A stretch of 64,000 bases of DNA from NCBI GenBank assembly GCA_903813345.2, contig CAIIXF020000007.1, forward strand, positions 7,135,730 through 7,199,729, given 5' to 3'. A program made the position numbers and the translations under genes. The DNA is from Owenia fusiformis (lineage: Eukaryota; Annelida; Polychaeta; Sabellida; Oweniidae). This document shows, one piece after another, positions 57,201 through 64,000 of this stretch (within the stretch, counting starts at the first letter, position 1; each line of letters opens with the position of its first letter). A model generated the notes under the pieces. The model made no database searches. It saw only the letters and a list, made by a program, of their open reading frames with translations, and was not told where the DNA came from.

Positions 57201-58885
57201 CCATTCAAGCTCCAGTGGCGCAATCGGTTAGCGCGCCGTACTTATAGACAGTGAGCAGGCCTCCAGTGCTACATAGTGCTAGGAAATGCGGAGGTTGTGA
57301 GTTCGAGCCTCACCTGGAGCACAGATATTCTTTTACCCTAAGTTTTCAATAAATGTAAGCATGAATTGTGATGCAACTGCGAGGATATCCTCGGTTGTTT
57401 TAGTGTCACTTTATATAAAACACAAACAAGCATAATTACGGTAGATTTCCCTGTGGCATCCTCTTTGAGCTTAGAGTCGTCTACAGGTTTTTGCTCATCG
57501 TCTTTCTTCTCAGCTTCATCTCCTTCATCAATTGGTGCCTCGGGTTTTACCTGAAGGATTAGAATTTTACATGCATTCTATTTGTTGGTGCCCATTTCCC
57601 TAGCTAACTGGTGATAAAACCTGAAGTTCTAAGACGTGCTCCGTATATAACCATACTATGCGATATAATCTCCTCACCTCAGGTGTGTCTCCGGCAACCT
57701 TAGTTTCTGGTATTTTGGCATCTACGGCGTCTTCTGGTTCACTTGGTTTATCCTCTGAATCTGATTTCTAAAATATAATATATACAGTATAGTCGAATAA
57801 AATATACTAATGGCCTACACATATATCGGTGTAATGTTTTATATGTCAAAATGCGCAATAAACCGAGCTGAACATATTAGTATCAGCGGGTGAACGTGAA
57901 GTCTTAAGAATTGAAACTATCAAATAAAACAACCCATTGAAATGCAATTGTGTCATGAATCTGAACGCCATTGGATGAAATCAAATTTAAGATTTCTGTG
58001 TTAGTTTTAATTACAAGTGAATCAAAGACATGTGATGATAATAGATAGAGAGTAGTCTTGCTTCAAGACAATGGACCCCCCCCCCCCTATTCTTCACCGA
58101 ATCAACACATCCTTTAGTTAAAGTAGATAAGGGAGGGGGTCCAGAGGGTCTTGAAGGAGACTGGATTGAGAGCAATGTCTGCAGAAACACACCGCGAGCG
58201 AGATTGTTACCTTGACCAGAGGCGCCAATTCATTGCTAATTGTAACATTGAAGCCTGGTAGCTCCTCGCCTCCCATTTTCACAGAAACATCCTATTGAAA
58301 TGACATGCAAACAGCAGAAACGTGTATGTTAAGTGGTGTCAACTCAGAGAAGGTGAGTCCATAAAAACAGATTCAGAAGAATTCGCTTTTCTCCTATTTT
58401 CATGAACACCCTCTGAGAGGAACATACTTGCCAGTGCAATTATCAGATCAAAGATTGGTCTAATATCTATGCAGCTGATTGTGAAAAAAGTTGGCGTTTA
58501 TCATGATATCTGGAAGAATTTTCAATCAATATTGAGTAAGAGACTGCCAAGTATGTTCAGACAAAATGTGCAAAGTATAGCCTTGAGGCGACATCTTACG
58601 TTTTGCATTTGGAGTTTTCGCTTGGAGATCAGTCACTATGGTTTATCTCTTATCATACGATCCTTTACAATTGATTTTCAAATTGGTAATTCTTCTTAAT
58701 ATATGATAATATTATGTATTTAAAGATGTCTCTCAAGGCTATATTACAAAGTACAAATAGACTGCGCATTAATATCAGCTTAAATTATATGATACTACTA
58801 TTCTCAAGAAGTTAATTTTGAGTCTACTAAAAGGAAAGGAATTCGAAAAAGAAGTTCAAGAAAAATAGGAAGAGAAAGATATACG

Positions 58886-58932
<47 letters not shown>

Positions 58933-61900
58933 GAAGTACATGCAAATCAGTAAGTAATAGTAGCACGGAATAAAGTAAGTGATTTTACCCAAACGGCATC
59001 TTTGTCTTTTGGTGTATTGTCTTCATCCTGTATGGTAGTAATGAATACGAAGCAAGCATTAGTAGACGCACATGTTGGTCAATCCATGTTGTTTAATTTG
59101 CGAGTTGTGGTTTTATCATGTGGAATAAAAGCTTATTATTACATTACGCGTGTGGCAGTGGAATCACGTCGAATCACATGTGCAGATTGAACCATACGTG
59201 TTTTTATTTCAAAAGGTAAAAGTATATACGTAGGTAAATTGACAGTCAGTAATATGTAGAAATCATTACGATATTTCATGTTTAATATAAGCATTTAAAT
59301 CATTACTTATTTACATAAGTTACCTTATATGTGTTATAGCATGTTGTTACCTTTACAGTTCTGTTACTTATGAATCCATGCTTTAATGTTAACAATTGTC
59401 TTCGTGACGGTCGATAGATGGCAGAACTGAACTTTGAAATTAAACGATGTATTCTACATACATTGCTATATAAGGAAATATGTTTTAATAATAAACCCAA
59501 TTGTAAAAATAGTTTACATAATGTAAAACAATAAACCAAATTATAGTAGTTTTAAGCATATTATTTTCCTCAGGGTTATTGCAATGGTTTTGAATTGCAG
59601 TTTTACTTCTGTTGAAGCAGCATTTTCAGATATGGCGTGCCATCTATACGAGTCCCGAAGACCACACTAATTAAGAATAAGAATTATCAATGTATTACAA
59701 TAGAAATTATTCATACGTTACATAACCTACCCATGCACTCTGTTGTTTTCGAAACGTTAGTCGTTTCTGCTGTTATAAAAATAAGTAAAGCAATATGAGA
59801 ATCGATTACATGTAGCTGGAGAAATCAATGATTAAACAAAAAATAAAATAACTTAAACAATGCATGCATCATACAAGGAAAAAAATATGACAACGTTTTA
59901 TAGAAAATGGCATTAGTTGCATGCAAAATTTACATTTAGTACTACATGTAGCATAACATAGGAAATAGGGAAATACAGGGACCTATATGTACGTCTAATT
60001 CGAAATCACTGTTATAAAATAAATGAAAATTGATCAAGTCAAAATGTCTTACTTACCATAAATGCTGGAGGAGTAGTAGGTGGGGTGACTTTCGAATCCT
60101 TGAAAACAATAACTTTATTCACGAGCACATAAAACAATCTGTCACCTATATTCCTATAATAGTAGTAGTGTTTTACATTGTTTTTCCTTCATATTTCTTT
60201 TTTTAATTTTTATTGCAAAATAATATTTGCAATTTTCTCACATTGTTCTCATATGTCCAAAATAAGATTTATACATTGTGAAATCGATGACAATGGGGAA
60301 AACATTGAAACATTTTGTTTTCAGTTGTTATATGTTTTACATCGATTGATTTCAACCCGTAGTCTTTATCAATTTCTATTTGCGAATGCTTTGGAAATAA
60401 TTTTTAGAATTATCAAACTTGTACTTACCTTTTCTGATTTTTCTTCCTCTTGTTTCTCGACAACATCTTTATCATGTTCTTCCACACTCGTAGCTATGGC
60501 AACTACAGATCTACCAGCATCTTCAAGACCAGCATCACTCAACATCTTCTCAATGGAATCGTCTAAAGCCTTTTCGGTTTTCTGTTCTTCCGTCAACGGT
60601 CCCTTTGCTTCCTTTTCCTCAGCCTCGTCAGTTTGAGGTAAATGGATAACCTTTTCATCTTTGGCATCCTTGGGTGTGGACTCTATTGGTTCAACGTCAC
60701 TTGGTTCGACTGCTTCTTCCACAACTGGTTGAGATTCTGATGGTGCTGATTCAACTGCAGTTATTTCCTCACTCTGAACTTCCTCTTTTACCGCTGATAC
60801 GGCCTCTTCTTTTCCTTCATCAACATCTGCTTTATCCTCGATTGGTTGTGATTCCGAAGGTGCTGATTCTACTGCAGTTACTTCCTCGATTTGAACTTCC
60901 TCTTTCACCGCTGGTACGTCCTCTGGTTTCTTATCTGCTTTATCCTCTGCTTTAACTTCTTCAGAAGGAGCCCTTTCATCTTGTTTATCAGCTTCTGTAG
61001 GTGCTTCTTCAACTGGTGTTTTCTCTTTTGTTTCTTCCTCTTTCGGTACATCTTTTGAAACAGTAGCTTCGTCTGCTGGTATGGGAGTTGATTCCACTGA
61101 TGTTTCTTCGACTGCCTTATCACTAGATGGCTTATCTGAAGGCTTTGCTGCTGTATCCTCCTCCGACTTAATATCTTGCAATGGTGCTTCGGATTCAACG
61201 TCTTCTTTTGCTTCTACTTTAGATTCAGTCTCTACTTTTTGTTCTTGTTTTACATCATCATTACTACTTATGTCCTTAGAAGTTGTTTCTTCAACTGATT
61301 TATCTTGTTGAATATCATCAACTATTTTGCTTGCTTCTTTTTCTATTTCAGAAAATGACTCTGTTTTTGGTGCAGATTCCACTGGGGCTGATTCAACAAC
61401 GGATATTTTCTCAGTTACAATTTCCTCATTTTGTGTTTTCTCTTTATTTTTTAAATTTTCTTCAACAACCTTTGCATCCTCCTTTAGTTCACGTTCTTTC
61501 CTTTTTTCTCGGGCCGCTTTTATCAATTCCTCTTTTTCTTCTTCTTGTTTTTGTTTTTCTTCTTCTTTGCGTTTGAGTTCCTCATACTTTGCATTGTCAA
61601 TAGGCTTATCTTTATCAACGTCTCTGGCAGCATCAACCCTTCTCGACGGATCCTTCTCGCCGAAATCTTCTCGAAGAAAACGAGATTTTTTCTTCTGTTT
61701 GTCGTCATCTTTGTTTGTTGCATCCTTCTTCTCTTCCTTGGCCTTCTCAGACTGAAAACCATAATCCCAAAATGGATAATTTAGTCAACCGATATTTTTA
61801 ACTAAAAAAGACTTAACCTCGGACTATGTTTTCTTCATTAAAATCAATAAGAAAAGATTGGAAGCCGGTATACTTAGGATGCCACGATTCGATGATAACA

Positions 61901-63300
61901 AGTAAACTAATTACTTATTCGTGAAAAACTTGAATATAAGAGTTAAAGGAGGAAGTTCCGCTGAACATTGCAAGTGAAAAGGTCAATTACGTCTGTTTCA
62001 TCTCCAACTGGCACCCAGTGAAATGGCTGAGCAAGGTTATGAAATGTAAACTCATTTACTTCAACGTTTACAATAATATATTTTTCCTCTCAGCAGTATT
62101 CGAATAAAAAAGGTGTAAACGCTAACGGCGTTGCACAAAAAACTAGAAACACAACGTTACAGTAGAAGAATTTGCAAAGATTGACAAAGGCATATGTTGC
62201 CTCTTCATAAACATAACATAATAGATAAATCGTGAAGTGTATGTTTTGGGAATCTATGCAACCATCCATCCAGTTATAGAAAATTTGTCTTATCAGTGGA
62301 CGCTGAAAATAACTGACCAGTATGCCAAAATTTAGGAACAGACACTTTGCGTATTAATCAGGGGGAATATATTTATCTTATATTCTGCAGCAGATAGGCT
62401 AAGCAAGTTAGCATGACTTGTTTTGTTGTTTTTCTAACCTTTCCATTTCTATTTAAGAATGCTATTTTAGGTTACACTAGATACATGTACTTAATTTCAG
62501 ATTTATCAATTGCAGCTTCTATAATTGTACGTATTAAAGTAAGTGTCCGTTCAGCAGTTCACTGTTCGTTACCCTTCGCATTCTTTTGACTTCTTCATAA
62601 AAGATAGCTTCGTCTTCGTTACTTCAGAACTAACGTCTGCGCTTAGGGTACTGCTCACTTGTAAGTATCCTGCTTTAAGGGCGTGGCCAGTTTTCAGTCA
62701 GGGGGTGCGATTGCCAAATTTGTTTTAGGTTTTTAGTCAGTGGGATAAGCAAGACAAAACATTATTTTAAGAATTGTTTTGAATTTTACAAAAATTGATG
62801 CAACTTTCTTCAAAATTGTGCTAGAAGCTTCAAATAAAATTTTTAGAGCTCTTTTCTTCTATCTAATGGTACTATTTCCATTTGATATATGCTAGGTGCT
62901 GTCCTACGTTTATTCAATGATTAAGAGTAAAGTTAACACTATTTACAAAGAGCAGCATGTAAGAGACATGTTCAGCAAAATGCGATATAAAACTAATGAT
63001 AAATATCAATTGTTGAGATCCTAAACGCATAGATTCTGTAGATCTGACTGGCCCGGCATGATATGCCCTAGCAGTCTATGAGCCAATCAAATTCAAGAAA
63101 ACACAATTATATACCTAATAGTCGTCTTTTGACCAATCAGATTAAAGATAATTTTAAGTGATATGTTATATATTTACAACGTATACATATAGAGAATACA
63201 AAGTATATACAAAGATTATAATGTATCGTTAAAGTTGGATACTAAAAAGATCACCTACCCAGGCTTGGTCTTTGGTCATCCAGTATCCCTTGTCGGGCGA
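39236..63300 (-). CDS. long Glu/Lys-rich cassette-exon gene (5' end outside window)
   Basis: Exons in transcript order: 63259-63300, 61991-62026, 60429-61751, 60057-60098, 59731-59769, 59607-59666 (tentative), 58989-59027, 58211-58291, 57678-57767, 57440-57550, 52711-52749, 50872-51108, 50326-50364, 49332-50048, 48823-48951, 46719-46739, 46009-46452, 45200-45235, 44428-44535, 43468-44091, 42779-43108, 42025-42054, 41754-41814, 40842-40891, 39494-39547, 39236-39259. They sum to 4,806 nt in one open frame. All introns are phase 0 except one matched phase-1 junction (41754/40891). Composition is acidic KEKE-type with duplicated mini-exons, so many can be skipped without frameshift. No catalytic domain is seen; cytoskeletal or scaffold role is a guess from composition only. 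Product not recognised. Confidence 0.7.
39494..39547 (-). CDS. long gene: mini-exon EKHLSATAEKITFKKKSF
   Basis: 54 nt, donor GTGAGTG. The end ITFKKKSF fits the basic mini-exon motif with Phe in place of Trp. Confidence 0.65.
40842..40891 (-). CDS. long gene: 50-nt exon, phase-1 acceptor
   Basis: Completes Val, then ETKVEASSESSSSFAE; returns the frame to phase 0. Confidence 0.6.
41754..41814 (-). CDS. long gene: 61-nt exon, phase-1 donor
   Basis: GTARHEESRSVKTSSRSETK plus one base; the split codon is completed by 40842-40891. Confidence 0.6.
42025..42054 (-). CDS. long gene: mini-exon EEENAESLEK
   Basis: 30 nt, acceptor TTTTAG, donor GTATAA. Confidence 0.5.
42779..43108 (-). CDS. long gene: 110-residue exon with VQQDAKDAL motif
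   Basis: Starts VVSKVQQDAKDALSLLAS, then a Ser/Thr-rich stretch, then a helical LAKAKADLAALKAKAKQIRQ segment. Donor GTAACT. Confidence 0.8.
43468..44091 (-). CDS. long gene: 208-residue exon with VKQDAQNAL motif
   Basis: Starts TTNEDQVKQDAQNALALLAG; the remainder is Glu/Asp/Ser/Asn-rich low complexity. Donor GTATTG. Confidence 0.8.
44428..44535 (-). CDS. long gene: 36-residue exon with VKQDAKDAL motif
   Basis: Encodes DDEKVKQDAKDALELLASLD and an acidic tail. Acceptor ATTTAG, donor GTAAAT. Confidence 0.75.
45200..45235 (-). CDS. long gene: mini-exon DDDNTEPALDEK
   Basis: 36 nt; the donor GTGGTT is weak. Confidence 0.45.
46009..46452 (-). CDS. long gene: 148-residue exon with Asp tract and DAKDTL motif
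   Basis: Starts PYKIQYDDDDDDDLGTMLDT, then WKDAKDTLKLLSGM, the diverged first member of the DAKDAL helix family; the rest is Glu/Ser/Asn-rich. Confidence 0.75.
46719..46739 (-). CDS. long gene: 7-residue micro-exon PLEEKKT
   Basis: 21 nt with acceptor ATTTCAG and donor GTAAGC, phase 0. Confidence 0.5.
47431..48258. mobile_element. 828-bp TIR element with TTAA flanks
   Basis: Ends AGTCCCCATGTAAAGTTT and the complement of AGTCCCCATATAAAGTTT (one mismatch in 18), each flanked by TTAA (47427-47430, 48259-48262). Such flanks suggest a piggyBac- or Kolobok-type non-autonomous element. No transposase. It lies in an intron of the long gene. Confidence 0.75.
48823..48951 (-). CDS. long gene: 43-residue exon
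   Basis: VDETTKEESKEEEKTVEVV, then a less acidic tail with RITGRLNSIGVQTEETMG. Donor GTATTG. Confidence 0.65.
49332..50048 (-). CDS. long gene: 239-residue exon with nonapeptide repeats
   Basis: About 13 tandem copies of TEEPKADEV/TEEPKADEA-type nonapeptides in the middle, flanked by non-repeat acidic sequence ending EVPKEESK. Acceptor TTTATAG, donor GTAATT. Expected to be disordered and strongly acidic. Confidence 0.85.
50326..50364 (-). CDS. long gene: mini-exon ALPKLSFRAKHAW
   Basis: 39 nt, acceptor CTTCAG, donor GTAAGT; near-duplicate of 52711-52749. Confidence 0.75.
50872..51108 (-). CDS. long gene: 79-residue KEKE exon
   Basis: Starts EDSVEEDQTTKEKEVEPSS and ends KKEVEDKKGM; donor GTATGT. 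Confidence 0.75.
51206..52585. mobile_element. element B: TIR element with 16-bp minisatellite arms
   Basis: Flanked by the 8-bp direct repeat AATCCCAC (51198-51205, 52586-52593); begins GGCTTACGG and ends GGTTACC. The left arm (about 51213-51385) is a 16-bp minisatellite with unit GGACAACTCATCCCCT, and the right arm (about 52390-52578) is its inverse. The unit aligns with that of element A (both contain ACAACTC then T/A-CCC). The core of about 1 kb has no recognised coding. Inserted in the intron between exons 52711-52749 and 50872-51108. Confidence 0.82.
52711..52749 (-). CDS. long gene: mini-exon ALPKLSFRSKHAW
   Basis: 39 nt, donor GTAAGT. Differs by one residue (S to A) from the mini-exon at 50326. 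Confidence 0.75.
53741..53858. mobile_element. 118-bp foldback element
   Basis: Two arms of about 55 bp pair around a 9-base loop; the inner 13 bp (CGGCCGATTGAGT) are perfect and the outer part is imperfect. Confidence 0.6.
53875..54021. mobile_element. 147-bp MITE
   Basis: Inverted ends CAACTAACGCC...CGGCTACCGGATT and GCGTTAGTTG, about 27 bp with a small length difference. Immediately right of the previous foldback. Confidence 0.6.
54469..54581 (+). tRNA. tRNA-Ile-TAT: tRNA-Ile(TAT) with 39-nt intron, copy 3
   Basis: Identical to the copy at 33342 including the intron. Antisense within the large intron of the long gene. Confidence 0.95.
54679..55268. mobile_element. about 590-bp MITE
   Basis: Inverted ends share ATCACACCAAACTAGTTCT (left near 54684, right near 55242-55261), with outer CCCT. 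No clear target duplication found. Confidence 0.55.
55289..56069. mobile_element. TA-flanked MITE M1 (781 bp)
   Basis: Ends CGGAGTTTAAGATTAGC and GCTAATCTTAACCTCCC, flanked by TA on both sides, as for Tc1/mariner-type elements. Shares diverged interior sequence with M2. Confidence 0.65.
55630..55662. repeat. perfect 12-bp-stem hairpin inside M1
   Basis: GCATGGGCTCTA, a 9-base loop TCAGAGTGG, then the complement. The loop plus right arm (AGAGTGGTAGAGC) resembles a tRNA D arm / A box. Confidence 0.5.
56351..56463 (+). tRNA. tRNA-Ile-TAT: tRNA-Ile(TAT) with 39-nt intron, copy 4 (diverged)
   Basis: Intron differs at a few positions and the T stem has one wobble pair (CTCAT for CTCAC); exon parts are otherwise as in the other copies. 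Confidence 0.88.
56539..57014. mobile_element. TA-flanked MITE M2 (476 bp)
   Basis: Ends GGGAGTTTAAAATTAGC and GCTAATCTGAAACCCCC with TA flanks; interior homologous to M1 (for example GTGGTCGAACACA, GATGCGAT, GATGCCATG), but about 300 bp shorter. Confidence 0.65.
57209..57321 (+). tRNA. tRNA-Ile-TAT: tRNA-Ile(TAT) with 39-nt intron, copy 5
   Basis: Identical to copy 1 including the intron; about 120 bp from the exon at 57440, on the opposite strand. Confidence 0.95.
57440..57550 (-). CDS. long gene: 37-residue acidic exon
   Basis: Starts VKPEAPIDEGDEAEKKDDEQ; donor GTAATT. The following intron of about 4.7 kb hosts three tRNA-Ile genes and several MITEs. Confidence 0.65.
57678..57767 (-). 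CDS. long gene: 30-residue acidic exon
   Basis: Starts KSDSEDKPSEPED; acceptor TTTTAG, donor GTGAGG. Confidence 0.65.
58211..58291 (-). CDS. long gene: 27-residue exon
   Basis: Encodes DVSVKMGGEELPGFNVTISN followed by ELAPLVK; the only exon with ordinary globular-looking composition. Acceptor CAATAG, donor GTAACA. Confidence 0.6.
58885..58933. repeat. (GAAA)n microsatellite
   Basis: About 12 GAAA repeats in an intron of the long gene. Confidence 0.9.
58989..59027 (-). CDS. long gene: mini-exon DEDNTPKDKDAVW
   Basis: 39 nt, acceptor CCATACAG, donor GTAAAATC; ends in Trp like the basic mini-exons but is acidic. Confidence 0.55.
59607..59666 (-). CDS. long gene: tentative mini-exon CGLRDSYRWHAISENAASTE
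   Basis: 60 nt, phase 0, between TTAATTAG and GTAAAA. Weak splice signals; may not be real. Confidence 0.3.
59731..59769 (-). CDS. long gene: mini-exon QKRLTFRKQQSAW
   Basis: 39 nt. Member of the [LI][ST]F[RK]xKxxW mini-exon family. Confidence 0.65.
60057..60098 (-). CDS. long gene: mini-exon DSKVTPPTTPPAFM
   Basis: 42 nt, Pro/Thr-rich, donor GTAAGTAAG. Confidence 0.65.
60429..61751 (-). CDS. long gene: largest exon, 441 residues
   Basis: Acceptor TTTTCAG, donor GTAAGTAC, open throughout. The first third is highly charged: KKKSRFLREDF, then ELKRKEEEKQKQEEEKEEL, a likely single alpha helix or coiled coil, then KAAREKRKERELKED. The rest is low-complexity Glu/Ser/Pro/Val with two copies of a block of about 40 residues containing EVTAVESAPSESQP and EITAVESAPSESQP. 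It ends in EKALDDSIEKMLSDAGLED, a short predicted helix. Disordered acidic scaffold character. Confidence 0.85.
61991..62026 (-). CDS. long gene: mini-exon PFHWVPVGDETD
   Basis: 36 nt between a CTTGCTCAG acceptor and a GTAATT donor, phase 0. Confidence 0.55.
63259..63300 (-). CDS. long gene: mini-exon SPDKGYWMTKDQAW
   Basis: 42 nt, acceptor ATTTACAG, donor GTAGGTGA. First exon visible in the window; it ends in AW like several later mini-exons. Confidence 0.65.
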
Positions 63301-64000
63301 CTGTAAATAGAAGTAAAGATCAACTGCCATGGAAATGAACGATAGAAAGATCATTTTGGTATGTTAAAGGGAAGACTACAATCAAAGAAAATGCTTCGTC
63401 CTCTTCGGAAAACACCGTGATGTAATCAAACATATCTTTTTGCGTTTAGTGTTTAGCTAGCTGTAAATGTGATTTAAAATAGAACTACTTTCTTGTACAA
63501 CACATCGGCACAAAGATAATCATTACTTCTGAGCAGATCTGCTTCTCTACCTGAAAAGTGATATGGAGAAAACATTCTGAACCCACCACGTGTCCGTAGG
63601 TACTGTAACTATAACAGCAGGGACTGTCTGGATCATATAGCTTTAGTTACAATTACACTTAAAGGGGCGTAACCAGAAATGGCGAGGCAAATTTTATATT
63701 TGGCGAGGCAAATTTAGGATAAATGTGAAATAACACTATCACATTCATAAATTAGATTTAATTGAATTTTCTTGAACAACTTGGTGAGGTAACTCATGCC
63801 TGACTACGCTCATGTCTTATGTAACACGTTTTCCTACACGTATTTTAAACATGCAGACTGTGATTGCTTTCATTCTGATACTCATCACATCTTTCTGTCT
63901 TTAAGCCCATGGTGAAACTAATAGAAGACCATGATTTCTCATGATGGATTGCTGCATATGTTGGATGCCAGTGTGTAGCTTAGCTCGATAACTATTGTAA
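63301..64000. other. no further exon recognised
   Basis: Upstream side of the long minus-strand gene. No start codon with leader or promoter was identified; the gene probably continues beyond the window. Confidence 0.35.

Noticed and set aside
60674-61755. Plus-strand Leu/Ser-rich frames over the 441-residue exon
   Set aside because: Antisense shadows; the minus-strand exon has matching splice borders and phase.

Overview
The window is animal nuclear DNA, AT-rich, with spliced genes carrying short GT-AG introns, nuclear tRNA genes and many small inverted-repeat transposons. The gene content (a secreted chitin-binding/PAN-domain protein with a Thr-rich mucin linker, and a very long Glu/Lys-rich cassette-exon gene) fits a lophotrochozoan, most likely a mollusc such as a bivalve. 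That placement is inference; no marker gene settles it.

The dominant feature is a pair of divergent tandem arrays of initiator-tRNA-Met genes. Array 1 (about 3.57-9.79 kb, minus strand) has 38 full-length units with a 156-bp period. Array 2 (about 14.69-25.57 kb, plus strand, with decayed outliers to 28.98 kb) has 61 full-length units with a period of about 162-169 bp. Each unit is one 72-nt tRNA followed by a T4 terminator and a spacer. Within array 2, 17 units carry a TAT anticodon in the initiator backbone, two carry CCT and one CAA. A segment of about 4.4 kb of array 2 is duplicated at an offset of 5,077 bp, with a nested 1,771-bp higher-order repeat. Units are uniform in the centre and decayed at the edges. 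A 5'-truncated LINE sits in the right-hand edge spacer of array 1, and a 2.88-kb inverted-repeat element sits in a spacer at the right edge of array 2.

Right of the arrays, 29.3-32.6 kb (minus) holds a complete seven-exon gene for a 475-residue secreted protein: signal peptide, six-Cys chitin-binding-like domain, Thr/Ala/Pro linker and three PAN/apple-like domains, with every intron in phase 1. From about 39.2 to 63.3 kb (minus) lies one long gene with at least 25-26 recognisable exons (about 1,600 codons), nearly all phase 0 and multiples of three. It encodes acidic KEKE-type sequence plus families of duplicated mini-exons. Its 5' end is outside the window and its last exon is uncertain. I do not recognise the protein.

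Five intron-containing tRNA-Ile(TAT) genes lie at 33.3-33.8 kb (an inverted pair) and at 54.5, 56.4 and 57.2 kb (on the opposite strand inside a large intron of the long gene). The rest is intergenic or intronic DNA rich in non-autonomous DNA transposons. These include two copies of a family whose inverted termini are 16-bp minisatellites, flanked by clear 8-bp target duplications, plus TA-, TTAA-, 5-bp and 9-bp-duplicating elements, a 38-bp minisatellite and a perfect 354-bp tandem duplication.
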